Shown: one piece after another, positions 23,746-32,574 of the stretch | How the letters are laid out: each line of letters starts with the position of its first letter | Position numbering within the stretch: position 1 is the first letter of the stretch | From: Paenibacillus dendrobii | GTDB lineage: Bacteria; Bacillota; Bacilli; Paenibacillales; Paenibacillaceae | Assembly (NCBI RefSeq): GCF_009807035.1 | Contig: NZ_WUBI01000002.1 | Location: forward strand, 372,001 to 436,000 | Direction of reading: 5' to 3' | DNA: 64,000 nt | Translations under genes and position numbers: made by a program | The notes under the pieces: generated by a model | The model's input: only the letters and a program-made list of their open reading frames with translations | Databases searched by the model: none | Told to the model about the DNA's origin: nothing

Positions 23746-26172
23746 TTACCCTTTCACCCCTTCGTACAGCAGCCGGCGGGTGTCATCTTGAGTCAATACC
23801 TTGTGCCATGGTTCTTCGACCTGTTGAAGGGCAAATTCAACGCGTTCAAGAAGCTGTTGCCGCTGCCCATCATCCTCCAATACCGCGGCACGAATCGATT
23901 CAAGTCCCATCCGTTCCACCCACTCCGAGGTTCTTTCCAGATAGTTACCGGTTTCACGGTATAATTGAATAACGGCTCCGCAAATATCCACCAATTCGTG
24001 ATCATTCCTCACTTTGCAGAACGAATCAGCAATTCGGGGCTTAATGCCTCCATTACCACCAATAAATATCTCCCAGCCGCCGTCATTGCCAACAATGCCA
24101 ATATCCTTCGTACAGGATTCCGCACAGTTGCGCGGGCACCCGTTCACCGCCAGTTTGAATTTCGCAGGGAAATCCAAACGTTCAAACTTCCGTTCCAGCA
24201 GTGCGCCCATCGTCATCGAATCCTGGGTCCCGAATCGGCAGAATTGGGATCCTACACATGTTTTCACTGTTCGGAGCGACTTGGCATAGGCATACCCCGA
24301 AGGCATGTCAAGCTCTTCCCATACGCTTGGGAGGTCTTCTTTTTTGACGCCAATCAAGTCCAGCCGTTGTCCGCCCGTGACTTTGACCACCTTCACATCA
24401 TACTTCAGTGAGACATCTGCAATGCGTTTTAAAACCTCGGGGGTCGTCACCCCTCCGTACATCCGAGGTACGACGGTATAGGTGCCATCCTTTTGAATGT
24501 TGGCATGCAGACGTTCATTCACGAAGCGCGAAGCTCTTTCATCCTCATGCTCGGCCGGATAGACCATGCCCAGATAATAATTCAGTGCAGGACGGCATTT
24601 CGAACAACCTTCAGGCTGGCTCCATTCCAGAACGTTCATGACTTCCCGGATCGTTTTCAGGCCTTTACCGCGGATTTCAGCAACGATTTGATCACGGCTG
24701 AGCTTGGTGCACCCGCATATTCCCTGCTTGCTATCCGATTGAAAACCATCTCCCAGCACGTATTGAAGGATCTGTTCTACCACGGGCTTGCAGCCGCCGC
24801 ACGAACGAGTCGCGCCTGTGCAAGCTTTAATCTCGTCTACGGTTGTCAGTCCCTGCTCCGTGACGGCTTCTACGATCATTTGCTTGGTAACCCCGTTACA
24901 GCCGCATACGATCTCTTCGTCCGCCATCGTCTCGATTGAGAGCGTTTTTTGGGCACTTCCGTTTCCGCAGCAGCCTCCCCCCATGATGTCGTTATAGATT
25001 TCATCTGTCATGACGGCATGATCCTTGACCAGCTTTTGCAATGGCGCGGCTTCCGTAACATCGCCAAATAGCACGGCACCCGTAATTTTTCCATCCTGCA
25101 GCAGAATTTTCTTATATGTGTGCTTCCAGTCGTTTTGCGCTGCAATAACGGTGTGCGAGGGTCCTTCCATGAAATCACCGGCTGAGAATACATCCACACC
25201 GGATATTTTTAGCTTAGTCGATACTACAGATCCCTCATAAGGAAGTGTTGGTACACCGCATATATGCTTGGCCAGCACATTCCCTTGTTCAAACAATGGA
25301 GCAACGAGACCATAACATACGCCGCGATGTTCATTACATTCGCCTACCGCATACACATGATGCATGGATGTCCGCATATAATCATCTACGATGATGCCTC
25401 TTTTCACAGCGATGCCGCTGGCCTTGGCTACACTTGTATTCGGCTTGATCCCTGCCGCCATGACGACAAAATCGCATGCCAGCACGGTATCGTCACTAAA
25501 ACGCAACCCTTCCACGCGATTGCCGCCCAGCAGCTCCGTCGTTTTCTTGCCCATCGCAAACCGAATTCCCTGATGCTCCAGTTCAGTCTTCAACATTGCC
25601 GCCGCCTGATGATCGAGCTGTCGCTCCATGAGATCCTCCATCAGATGGACAACCGTGACTTCCATGCCGAGGCTGGCCAGTCCTTTGGCCGCTTCCAGAC
25701 CCAGAAGCCCTCCGCCAATGACAGCGGCATGCCGGTAATCGCGGGCTGCCTCAATCATGCGATTGCAGTCTTCAATATTGCGAAAGCCCACCACTCCCTT
25801 CTTATCGCAGCCGGGAATCGGCAACATCAAGGGACTCGAGCCAGTAGCAATAATAACTTTGTCATACGGTACGGATGCCCCATCCTCGGTTATAACCTGT
25901 CGTGTCGTGCTGTCTATCCTTGCTACGGTCGTGCCTGTGTATAGTTTAATGCCATGCTCTTCATACCAGCTCATATCATTCAAAATAATATCTTCTATGG
26001 TCTTGGTGCCCTCCAGCACGTAGGAAAGCATAATCCGGTTGTAATTGGGATGCGGCTCATTTCCGAACACGGTAATGTCATAGGAGCCGCTAAGTTTTAG
26101 AATCTGCTCCACTGTGCTCATGCCGGCCATCCCGTTACCGATGACAATTAATTTCTCTCTGCCTGCTTTCAT
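23746..26172 (-). CDS. nirB: NADH-dependent nitrite reductase large subunit
   Basis: NirB reduces nitrite to ammonium with NADH, using FAD, iron-sulfur clusters and sirohaem. The 808-residue protein opens with an FAD/NAD oxidoreductase module (IGNGMAGMSTVEQIL; GGGLLGLEAAKGLASLGMEVTVV). Two BFD-like 2Fe-2S segments follow (CGCNGVTKQ...CGGC and CGCTKLSRD...CSKC). The C-terminal sirohaem/4Fe-4S half has C-x5-C in CVGSQFC and C-x3-C in CPRNC. ATG 26172 follows GGAAGGAGG and is preferred to an upstream start at 26256. Two Fnr boxes with a -10 placed for class II activation lie upstream. The role may be anaerobic electron disposal or nitrogen assimilation. Confidence 0.95.
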   Translation of the reverse strand: MKAGREKLIVIGNGMAGMSTVEQILKLSGSYDITVFGNEPHPNYNRIMLSYVLEGTKTIEDIILNDMSWYEEHGIKLYTGTTVARIDSTTRQVITEDGASVPYDKVIIATGSSPLMLPIPGCDKKGVVGFRNIEDCNRMIEAARDYRHAAVIGGGLLGLEAAKGLASLGMEVTVVHLMEDLMERQLDHQAAAMLKTELEHQGIRFAMGKKTTELLGGNRVEGLRFSDDTVLACDFVVMAAGIKPNTSVAKASGIAVKRGIIVDDYMRTSMHHVYAVGECNEHRGVCYGLVAPLFEQGNVLAKHICGVPTLPYEGSVVSTKLKISGVDVFSAGDFMEGPSHTVIAAQNDWKHTYKKILLQDGKITGAVLFGDVTEAAPLQKLVKDHAVMTDEIYNDIMGGGCCGNGSAQKTLSIETMADEEIVCGCNGVTKQMIVEAVTEQGLTTVDEIKACTGATRSCGGCKPVVEQILQYVLGDGFQSDSKQGICGCTKLSRDQIVAEIRGKGLKTIREVMNVLEWSQPEGCSKCRPALNYYLGMVYPAEHEDERASRFVNERLHANIQKDGTYTVVPRMYGGVTTPEVLKRIADVSLKYDVKVVKVTGGQRLDLIGVKKEDLPSVWEELDMPSGYAYAKSLRTVKTCVGSQFCRFGTQDSMTMGALLERKFERLDFPAKFKLAVNGCPRNCAESCTKDIGIVGNDGGWEIFIGGNGGIKPRIADSFCKVRNDHELVDICGAVIQLYRETGNYLERTSEWVERMGLESIRAAVLEDDGQRQQLLERVEFALQQVEEPWHKVLTQDDTRRLLYEGVKG

Positions 26173-26254
26173 ATGAAGGCCTCCTTCCAAGGTTGAATAT
26201 GCGTTGCACCTTTGCGGTGCGCATTCCTTCCAACCTTTTCGTTTGGATAACTTC

Positions 26255-26318
26255 ATTATATCGGATGGTTAAAATTTGAAATGTGATTTGGTTCACATTA
26301 ATTGTGAATTATTTCACT
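26255..26318 (-). promoter_or_regulatory. nirB promoter with tandem Fnr boxes at -41.5 and -62.5
   Basis: On the minus strand TATAAT (26260-26255) predicts a start near 26248. TGTGATTTGGTTCACA (26282-26297) is a perfect Fnr dyad centred 41.5 bp upstream. TGTGAATTATTTCACT (26303-26318) is centred 62.5 bp upstream, exactly 21 bp further. No -35 box is present, as expected for a class II activated promoter. Confidence 0.85.
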
Positions 26319-26401
26319 TAAATGTTCATAAATATCTGCATTCATTTCCGGCCTTTTTCATTCCTGACGATGCTTATATGTCATTTTGAAGGTTGTGAAA
26401 T

Positions 26402-27118
26402 TTAGGATCTCTCCAATTTGATTTCAATCTCGTCGGCAGGCGCAAGCCTCATGTCCATACCATTCTCGCCCAGCTCTTTGCCGTTTACTTTAATAACCCA
26501 CTTCTCGATGGACTTGGGGCTATACCCCTTGACAGAATCGATGAAGCGTTTGTTCATGGTCAGTTCGATGAAATCCATACTCTGCAGTATAGCGCGTACG
26601 CTCTCATTTTCTGAGAACGGCAGAATATATGTATGCGTCAGCCCCGGCTCAATCGTTCCGCCGTTCAGCTTGAGTACGGTATACTCGGGTTCCAGATCCG
26701 CCTTTTCCGGCTTTTTCTGCCCGGTCGGCTCTATCGATATACCGATTTCATCGTTTTCCTTGAGAACGGTATCCAGCTTGTCCTTTCCAAGCTTTTTATT
26801 GTTAAGCTCAAGCCCCCATGAAAATGCGGAGGAAAGCGACACCTGACTGATCGATTGAATCGCGCCGTTTTCGGCAAAAGTCACAATTCCGCTTTTTTTC
26901 AAACCTTCACGGATTGTCTCGCCCTGCTGCAAATATTTCTCAAGATCACGGATAATATCCGGTGAGAAAAAATCATCTTTTTCAGAAATCATAATGGAAG
27001 AAACATCGCCCGAATTTACCTGGGCCAAAGCTTCTTTGGATTTATCGCCGTTGCAGCCCGCCAGTAAGAACGAAACTGCCATCATCAAAATGACTAGTTT
27101 TTTTAATCCTTTCTCCAC
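26402..27118 (-). CDS. Lipoprotein with DUF4430-like repeats, unknown function
   Basis: This 238-residue predicted lipoprotein has lipobox LAGC (Cys at about residue 22). Two related segments are visible: WGLELNNKKLGKDKLDTVL...NDEIGISIE (about 100-130) and WVIKVNGKELGENGMDMRL...ADEIEIKLE (about 206-236). Both have the W-x-(I/V/L)-x-(V/L)-N-x-K...D-E-I pattern of the DUF4430 fold found in surface adhesion and cobalamin-binding proteins. The function is not known and I infer none beyond surface attachment. It starts with GTG at 27118 after a GGTGG site. It precedes nirB on the same strand but is separated by the Fnr promoter, so it is probably an independent unit. Confidence 0.6.
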   Translation of the reverse strand: MEKGLKKLVILMMAVSFLLAGCNGDKSKEALAQVNSGDVSSIMISEKDDFFSPDIIRDLEKYLQQGETIREGLKKSGIVTFAENGAIQSISQVSLSSAFSWGLELNNKKLGKDKLDTVLKENDEIGISIEPTGQKKPEKADLEPEYTVLKLNGGTIEPGLTHTYILPFSENESVRAILQSMDFIELTMNKRFIDSVKGYSPKSIEKWVIKVNGKELGENGMDMRLAPADEIEIKLERS

Positions 27119-27241
27119 CCTAACACCACCTTCAGTTATTCATTTCCCGCCGATGCCCGGTATAAAAACGTTTACGATATCTAATGCGATACTGACAGAC
27201 GGACTTTAGCTGAAGTTTCTCAATACATTCTGAAAGTTTTC

Positions 27242-27278
27242 AAAAAAAATAGAGCTCTCAACCTGAGATCTCTATTTT
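27242..27278 (-). terminator. Terminator of the 27333 gene
   Basis: On the minus strand AAATAGAGATCTCA pairs with TGAGAGCTCTATTT and is followed by an eight-T run. Confidence 0.88.
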
Positions 27279-27332
27279 ACCATAGCCGCAGCAGGTTTTT
27301 CGACAGACATGAACGAGTTTTGACGAAAAATC

Positions 27333-28049
27333 TCAATTAATGAGTGCCTGCATGAATGTTCGGCTGCCGTCCGTATTTTTAAGATAAGGTCCCAATCCCA
27401 AAAAATGGCTCTGGTCCACGTACACTCCCGTCATCCAGGTACCTTCCAGCACCTCATCATCCATATGAATTAGAAGAGGAGGAGCAGATATAAATTCTTG
27501 AAAAACGGGAATGCGCATTTCGTGCCTCTTAAAGGGTTTACCGGACTGCTGAAAAGGGAGTGGGCTAACATAGGTAGGAACGAAGTAGGTGGAGATGACC
27601 GCCATCTCTTCTTCATCATAAAAAGGGGCATCACCCAGGAACGGGTGGAACAAGGAAATTTCTTCGAACTGTGACCAGATCAAAACCTGCAGGAGCATGC
27701 TTTGAAACCTGCCATTATGAAATATATATTCCCGTTTGTCGGGCTCTTCCTTCGCGCGTGCTGGATTAAGGCTTTCCACGTAATGGCGTTCACAGCCAAT
27801 ACATTTCCACCCGGATGGACTTTGAATCCATTTCTGAAAAACCGGACTGCTGTATTCCCCGCCTCCAGAAAGCGACTCCTGAGCAGGCCTCTGGACATTC
27901 CAAAGCTTCCACATCGACTCTGGCAAATTGCGCACTAGCATTGCTATCGCTTTATCATAGATATTACGAACTTTGATAGAAGCGCTTTCAAGTTCATTGA
28001 CGTCCTCTTTGCCATATCTGATTTCTTGGGAAAGTACCCTTTTTCTCAT
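27333..28049 (-). CDS. Unknown protein under a MerR-type promoter
   Basis: This 238-residue soluble protein belongs to no family I recognise. It has a basic N-terminus (MRKRVLSQEIRYG), an IWQ-free helical stretch to about residue 60, a CIGC pair in GWKCIGCERHYVESLNPA (about 100-117), and an acidic, aromatic-rich C-terminal half. The CxxC with a nearby His could hold a metal, but nothing else supports that. Start ATG 28049 follows AAGGAGG with a 9-nt gap; an open frame extends to 28199 but passes through the promoter. The promoter has a 19-bp spacer with a palindrome, so the gene is probably induced by a MerR-family regulator encoded elsewhere. Responses to drugs, metals or oxidants are the usual context. 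Confidence 0.6.
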   Translation of the reverse strand: MRKRVLSQEIRYGKEDVNELESASIKVRNIYDKAIAMLVRNLPESMWKLWNVQRPAQESLSGGGEYSSPVFQKWIQSPSGWKCIGCERHYVESLNPARAKEEPDKREYIFHNGRFQSMLLQVLIWSQFEEISLFHPFLGDAPFYDEEEMAVISTYFVPTYVSPLPFQQSGKPFKRHEMRIPVFQEFISAPPLLIHMDDEVLEGTWMTGVYVDQSHFLGLGPYLKNTDGSRTFMQALIN

Positions 28050-28092
28050 TGTCATCCGCCTCCTTAAGCGCCGAAAAGGCAGTTTTTTACCA

Positions 28093-28123
28093 ATTATACT
28101 ACAGAACCTGTAGTAAAGTGCAA
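28093..28123 (-). promoter_or_regulatory. MerR-type promoter, 19-bp spacer with perfect dyad
   Basis: On the minus strand TTGCAC (28123-28118) and TATAAT (28098-28093) are separated by 19 bp instead of 17. The spacer is filled by TACTACAGAACCTGTAGTA (28097-28115 as read on the plus strand), a perfect 8-3-8 inverted repeat. This is the defining architecture of promoters activated by MerR-family proteins through DNA untwisting. No MerR gene is present in the window. Confidence 0.78.
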
Positions 28124-28213
28124 GTCTTTGCCTATAATTAGCAAAAACATCCAGCGCATCGATGATCTCAAGGCACATCTCTTCCGACTGAATCCGCATA
28201 AAAAAACCTTAAA

Positions 28214-28243
28214 CAAAAACCTTCCTTGGAGTTCAAGGAAGGT
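28214..28243 (-). terminator. Terminator of the HxlR-family gene
   Basis: On the minus strand ACCTTCCTTG pairs with CAAGGAAGGT, followed by T5. It is 30 bp after the stop. Confidence 0.88.
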
Positions 28244-28272
28244 CTTTCGATACAGCTGGTTTTTTCAGTTGA

Positions 28273-28596
28273 CTATTCGAGTTCAACCCAATCTTCCGCC
28301 CAGTTTTGAACCTGATCCATAACAGGCTGCAGCGCTTTGCCTTTTTCCGTCAATTCGTATTCAATTCGGACCGGTGTTTCAGGATACACATGGCGTACCA
28401 GAATACCCTCGGTCTCCAAATCCTTCATACGCTCGGACAGCATCTTGTCGCTCATGGAAGGAATGATATGGGATATATCCTTGAACCTTTTCGGTCCGTT
28501 CATCAACGAGTAAATAATTAATCCGTTCCAACGTTTACCCAGAACGGAAAAAGCAGTCTCAAACCGCGGACACATACCGAAATCTCGACTGTTCAT
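28273..28596 (-). CDS. HxlR-family redox-sensing regulator (YodB-like)
   Basis: This 107-residue winged-helix regulator has the HxlR core: a conserved N-terminal Cys in MCPRFETAFSVLGKRWNGLI, then GPKRFKDI, SDKMLSERMKDLE, and the wing YELTEKGKALQPV. The sequence most resembles B. subtilis YodB, which represses quinone and azoreductase genes and is inactivated when its N-terminal Cys is modified by quinones or diamide. Only that Cys (residue 9) is present; the C-terminal cysteines used by YodB for disulphides are missing. An imperfect inverted repeat upstream could be its operator. No obvious target gene is adjacent. Confidence 0.83.
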   Translation of the reverse strand: MNSRDFGMCPRFETAFSVLGKRWNGLIIYSLMNGPKRFKDISHIIPSMSDKMLSERMKDLETEGILVRHVYPETPVRIEYELTEKGKALQPVMDQVQNWAEDWVELE

Positions 28597-28609
28597 GATC
28601 TTTCACCTC

Positions 28610-28628
28610 TTTACAGGATCCATGTAAA
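28610..28628. promoter_or_regulatory. Candidate operator of the YodB-like gene
   Basis: TTTACAGGATCCATGTAAA is a 6-7-6 inverted repeat 14 bp before the ATG. Its place in the leader is compatible with autorepression. It does not match the published YodB box closely. Confidence 0.4.
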
Positions 28629-28729
28629 CAGTTACGTCTCATGAAAGCTTACATTAAGTTAGTTTGTTTCATTTTAACACATTTCAATGCAAAAGAAAAC
28701 TCATCTACGGAATGATACGCCTAAATGGG

Positions 28730-28760
28730 AAAAAGCGGCAGTGTTTGCTGCCGCCTTTTA
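28730..28760 (-). terminator. Terminator of the thuA operon
   Basis: GCGGCAG pairs with CTGCCGC around TGTTTG, with A and T runs on the flanks. It is placed to end the minus-strand operon 23 bp after the thuA-like stop. Confidence 0.85.
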
Positions 28761-28782
28761 TATTCTGATGTCAGTGCGCCAA

Positions 28783-29514
28783 TTATACCGAAGGCACCCC
28801 GCCCAAAGCTCTTACAGGCTCCATGTTGCCAAACTGCAGCGCATTTCCGGTAGCCGGGCACGCCCATGTAACGCCATTGGCAATGACCTTGAGAATTTCA
28901 GGCTGGTAGTAGGTTGGGTATGTCTCGTGTCCGGGGCGGAAATAGAAGATCTTTCCACGTCCCCGGCGGAACGTACAGCCGCTTCTGAAGACTTCTCCGC
29001 CTTCAAAATTGCTAATGAAGACCAGCTCATCCGGCGTTGGAATATCGAAGTATTCTCCATACATCTCTTCATGGTCCAGAATGATCTTCGTATCGATCCC
29101 TTCGGCGATCGGATGCGATGGATTCACGTTCCACAGAATCTCTTGCTCTCCTGCTTCACGCCATTTCAGATCGCAAGATGTACCCATCAATGCTTTAAAC
29201 GGTTTGGAAAAATGTCCGGAATGCAGGACGATGAGCCCCATTCCTTCCTGTACGCGTTTGACGACCCGGGCCGTGATCTCGTCGCTGACGCGATCATGCG
29301 CCATATGTCCCCACCAGATCAGCACATCGGTCGTATTCAGCACATTTTCCGTCAGACCATGCTCCGGTTGATCCAGCGTTGCGGTCGTGATGGCGAATCC
29401 ATTCACCTCAAGGCCTTCTGCCAGTGCCATATGAATGCCTTTCGGATAGACGGCCTTCACTTCATCATGGATATTCTCATGGACGAATTCATTCCAAATG
29501 GTTACGTTAATCAA
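28783..29514 (-). CDS. ThuA-like protein (trehalose utilisation family)
   Basis: This 243-residue protein has a class I glutamine-amidotransferase-like fold. Visible family features are [10 protein letters not shown] at the N-terminus, [25 protein letters not shown], a central [10 protein letters not shown], and the [19 protein letters not shown] strand-loop. ThuA proteins occur with Gfo/Idh/MocA oxidoreductases in pathways that pass through 3-keto sugars, but their reaction is not settled. The start is a TTG at 29514 with GGGGGAAG upstream. The gene begins 12 bp after an epimerase gene, so the two are coupled. It is the last gene of a four-gene minus-strand cluster. Confidence 0.83.
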   Translation of the reverse strand: MINVTIWNEFVHENIHDEVKAVYPKGIHMALAEGLEVNGFAITTATLDQPEHGLTENVLNTTDVLIWWGHMAHDRVSDEITARVVKRVQEGMGLIVLHSGHFSKPFKALMGTSCDLKWREAGEQEILWNVNPSHPIAEGIDTKIILDHEEMYGEYFDIPTPDELVFISNFEGGEVFRSGCTFRRGRGKIFYFRPGHETYPTYYQPEILKVIANGVTWACPATGNALQFGNMEPVRALGGVPSV

Positions 29515-29526
29515 TTTCGCTTCCCC

Positions 29527-30495
29527 CTAGACCCACCACATGTCGCCAAGCGACTCTTCGATGAGTACCTGCTGTAAGTTAGACACGGCTTTCGAGAAGC
29601 CTTCTTCAATGGACATCAGACCGTCTTCATGCTCAATGCTAACCGCATAATCATAGCCTACCAGACGAAGCGCGCTGATGATATCAGCCCACGTCTTCAC
29701 GTCATGACCATAGCCTACGCTGCGGAACTGCCATGCACGATCCAGCATGTTGGTGTATGGCTGCATATCTGTCAAACCGTAACGATTGACGTTAATCGGA
29801 TCAATAACGGTATCCTTGGCGTGGAAATGGTGGATCGCGCCTGCGCGGCCCAGAATGTGAATCGCCTGAACCGGATCGATCCCTTGCCACCACATGTGGC
29901 TTGGGTCCAAATTAGCGCCGATAGCTTCCCCTGCAGCTTCCCGTAAACGAAGGAGCGTTGCCGGTGTATGCACCGAGAATCCGCCATGCAGTTCAAGTCC
30001 GATTTTCACATGATGATCCGCAGCAAATTTAGCCTGCTCCGTCCAGTAAGGAATCACTTTGTTTTCCCACTGCCAAGCCAAAATCTCCTGAAAGTCGTTT
30101 GGCCAAGGAGCTACAGGCCAGTTCGGATATTTCGCATTCTCATGATCGCCAGGGCAGCCGGAGAAAGTGTTAACCACTTCAACGCCGAGCTTTTCAGCAA
30201 GCTTCACTGTATTCACGAAATCCTCATGATCCGCCTGTGCCAAATGCTTCTGCGGATGGAGCGGGTTACCGTGACAGCTCAATGCGCTGATCATCAGGCC
30301 GCGGGATTCCACCGCATGTTTAAATTCTTTCAGTTTAGCATCATTTGCCAGAAGCTCCGCAGGGTTGCAATGAGCCTTGCCCGGATTGCCTCCCGTTCCG
30401 ATCTCTACTGCCTTCAGTCCTTTGGAAGCGACATAATCGAGAGCATCCTCCAACTTGCGGTCACCAAACAATACCATAAATACGCCGAGTTTCAT
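29527..30495 (-). CDS. Sugar phosphate isomerase/epimerase-type TIM barrel
   Basis: This 322-residue xylose-isomerase-like barrel has metal-site features EIGTGG, LELHGGFSVHTPAT (Glu), ANLDPSHMWWQG (Asp and His), HFHAKDT (His) and SIEHED (Glu). This is the usual divalent-metal set of IolE/YcjR-type enzymes. Relatives isomerise or epimerise keto sugars, inosose derivatives or 3-keto glycosides; the substrate here is unknown. ATG 30495 follows GGAGG with an 8-nt gap. The neighbouring dehydrogenase, second epimerase and ThuA suggest successive steps on an oxidised sugar. The 140 bp between this gene and the dehydrogenase contain only weak inverted repeats. Confidence 0.82.
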   Translation of the reverse strand: MKLGVFMVLFGDRKLEDALDYVASKGLKAVEIGTGGNPGKAHCNPAELLANDAKLKEFKHAVESRGLMISALSCHGNPLHPQKHLAQADHEDFVNTVKLAEKLGVEVVNTFSGCPGDHENAKYPNWPVAPWPNDFQEILAWQWENKVIPYWTEQAKFAADHHVKIGLELHGGFSVHTPATLLRLREAAGEAIGANLDPSHMWWQGIDPVQAIHILGRAGAIHHFHAKDTVIDPINVNRYGLTDMQPYTNMLDRAWQFRSVGYGHDVKTWADIISALRLVGYDYAVSIEHEDGLMSIEEGFSKAVSNLQQVLIEESLGDMWWV

Positions 30496-30635
30496 CAAAA
30501 AATCCTCCTTAATCTTGTTTCATCTGATTGGGATTCGTTCCCTGTGCAGGAACGCTTGAAGTCCGAATCCCCATACAACAGCAGCTGCATGGGGAATGAT
30601 GGTGAATGATTCCTTATATCATGTATTCGGTAAGT

Positions 30636-31727
30636 TTACTCGAAATATACAGCCTTACCTGTTTTGGAGGACTCGTAAATGGCCTCCAGGATTTGCGTAA
30701 CCACAAATGCCTGCTCCGGTTTGACTACAGGTTCTTTGTCTTCGAGGATCGCTTCAATCCATAATCTTTGCTCCAGATCCGCTTCGTTTTCGGCTGCGCC
30801 GGAATAAAAAGCAACGCCACCCGCATTGAGATCAACTTTGGTATCATACAGTCGGCTCAATTTCTCACCGTTAATGCGAAGTCCGTCTTTCATGTCCGCG
30901 CCGCCTTCCGTACCTGCGAGGATCGTCTTGGCTTCGCCGGTTTCCACGACGTTCAGCGCCCAGCTGGATTCAAGAATAATGGTAGCGCCATTTTCCATGG
31001 TGATGAAACCAAAAGCGGAATCTTCCACTTTGAACTGCTCCGGATCCCAAGGACCGAATGCATTGGCCGCGTTCTCGCGATGTCCAAGCTTGTGGAAAGT
31101 AGAGCCCAGCACGCTTTTCGGTTTGTAGTTATCCATTAGCCACAGCGTCAAATCAAGAGCATGCGTACCGATGTCGATCAACGGGCCTCCGCCTTGTTTT
31201 TCTTCATCCAAGAATACGCCCCATGTCGGAACCGCACGGCGGCGGATCGCCAATGCTTTACCCAGATAAATGTCGCCCAGTTCACCAGCTTCGCAAAGTT
31301 GCTTCAGGTACTGGCTGTCATTGCGATAGCGGTTCTGGTAACCAATGGTCAGCTTTTTGCCCGTACGTTTGGCGGCATCCAGCATTTCTTGCGCTTGAGC
31401 AGCGGTTTTAGCCATTGGCTTTTCACACATAACATGTTTGCCGGCTTCCAACGATGCCACGGAGATTTCCGAGTGAGAATCGTTCGGCGTGCATACATGG
31501 ATAACGTCAATCGTTTCATCTTTTAGAAGCTCACGGAAATCCGTGTATACTTTAGCACCCTCGGTACCGAACTCTGCAGCGGCTTTTTCTGCGCGTTCCT
31601 GAATGATATCGCAGAATGCGACCATTTGGGCTTGCGGCTGCTTCGCCAGGCTTGGCATATGTTTGCCGTTTGCAATTCCTCCGCAGCCGATGATTGCCAT
31701 TTTCAATGTTTGGTTCGAGTTAGACAT
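30636..31727 (-). CDS. Gfo/Idh/MocA-family NAD(P)-dependent oxidoreductase
   Basis: This 363-residue dehydrogenase has an N-terminal Rossmann fold with IIGCGGIANGKHMPSL and the VCTPNDSHSE and CEKPMAKT motifs, where the Lys of EKP is catalytic. A C-terminal beta-sheet domain has GGGPLIDIGTHALDLTLWLM with the conserved Asp and His. Members oxidise sugars, inositols or sugar acids at a secondary alcohol. Start ATG 31727 follows GGAGG and overlaps the end of the second epimerase gene by 8 bp. An earlier in-frame start at 31790 would extend into that gene. It is the redox enzyme of the cluster; the partner sugar is unknown. Confidence 0.88.
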   Translation of the reverse strand: MSNSNQTLKMAIIGCGGIANGKHMPSLAKQPQAQMVAFCDIIQERAEKAAAEFGTEGAKVYTDFRELLKDETIDVIHVCTPNDSHSEISVASLEAGKHVMCEKPMAKTAAQAQEMLDAAKRTGKKLTIGYQNRYRNDSQYLKQLCEAGELGDIYLGKALAIRRRAVPTWGVFLDEEKQGGGPLIDIGTHALDLTLWLMDNYKPKSVLGSTFHKLGHRENAANAFGPWDPEQFKVEDSAFGFITMENGATIILESSWALNVVETGEAKTILAGTEGGADMKDGLRINGEKLSRLYDTKVDLNAGGVAFYSGAAENEADLEQRLWIEAILEDKEPVVKPEQAFVVTQILEAIYESSKTGKAVYFE

Positions 31728-32487
31728 GTACAGGTCCTCCGTTTTGAGCGTAATTTTTGATCCATTCCATACTTTTCGCAATGCTTTCAAGCGGCGGATT
31801 CTGGCAAAAATCCTGTTCGACCACGATCCACTCTACTCCCGCTTTGTCCGCTGCCTCAGCTACGGCCTTCAAATCGACCTCGCCTTGTCCTAATTCAACC
31901 GTCAGCGGCGAACCATCCTCTTGTCTGCGCACATCCTTCCAGTGAACAATCGGAAGGCGTCCGGCATAAGCCTCTATATATTCAGCAGGACTGTATCCTG
32001 CGAAATGTGCCCAGCAAGTGTCAAGTTCGACTTGGAGCAGATCGGCAGGCACGGCTTCATACATCGCGTCAAATACCGTTTTGTCGCCAATTTTCTCGGT
32101 GAATTCGAAATCGTGGTTGTGGTATAGCAGCGCAGCCTGCTGTTCTTTGCAGCGTTCGCCGAGCGAATTCAGATTCGCGAACACTTCGTCCCATTTGCGC
32201 TGGTCCTCGCCAAGATAAGGGACGATCAGATTAGAATTTCCAATTTCTTTATTGTAGGCAATTTCCTCATCAAGGGCATTCAGCATGCGCTCATACGACG
32301 TATGCGTACCAAGGGCAACCAGACCATATTGGTCCAGCAATGACTTGACTTCGGCTGCAGAACGTCCGAAGAAGGTATGAAATTCCACGCCTTGATACCC
32401 TAGTTCAGCTACCTTCTTCAACGTCCCCTCAAAATCCTGCTCCGCTTGTTCGCGAACCGTGTACAATTGCAAACCCAGTTTCAACAT
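31720..32487 (-). CDS. Sugar phosphate isomerase/epimerase-type TIM barrel (second copy)
   Basis: This 255-residue barrel of the AP endonuclease 2/IolE superfamily shows GVEFHTFFG, ALLYHNHDFEF (metal His and Glu), VELDTCWAHFAGYSP (Asp and His), IVHWKDV and IVVEQDF (Glu). It is shorter than and only distantly related to its neighbour at 29527-30495. Start ATG 32487 is preceded by TAGGAGTGAGG. The frame remains open upstream to 32670, but that extension is the remnant of a dehydrogenase gene and should not be annotated as part of this protein. It overlaps the following dehydrogenase by 8 bp and is the first intact gene of the operon. Confidence 0.82.
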   Translation of the reverse strand: MLKLGLQLYTVREQAEQDFEGTLKKVAELGYQGVEFHTFFGRSAAEVKSLLDQYGLVALGTHTSYERMLNALDEEIAYNKEIGNSNLIVPYLGEDQRKWDEVFANLNSLGERCKEQQAALLYHNHDFEFTEKIGDKTVFDAMYEAVPADLLQVELDTCWAHFAGYSPAEYIEAYAGRLPIVHWKDVRRQEDGSPLTVELGQGEVDLKAVAEAADKAGVEWIVVEQDFCQNPPLESIAKSMEWIKNYAQNGGPVHV

Positions 32488-32574
32488 GTTTGCCTCACTC
32501 CTATTTTTGGTTGATTGAAGATCTATTAATGCAGTAGATATGTAGGGTTTTGACATCATCACAGAACCCTTGTA

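Noticed and set aside
28097..28115. BlaI/MecI/CopY-type operator (TACA-N2-TGTA)
   Set aside because: The half-sites resemble it, but the centre spacing differs, and the 19-bp promoter spacer points to the MerR mechanism.
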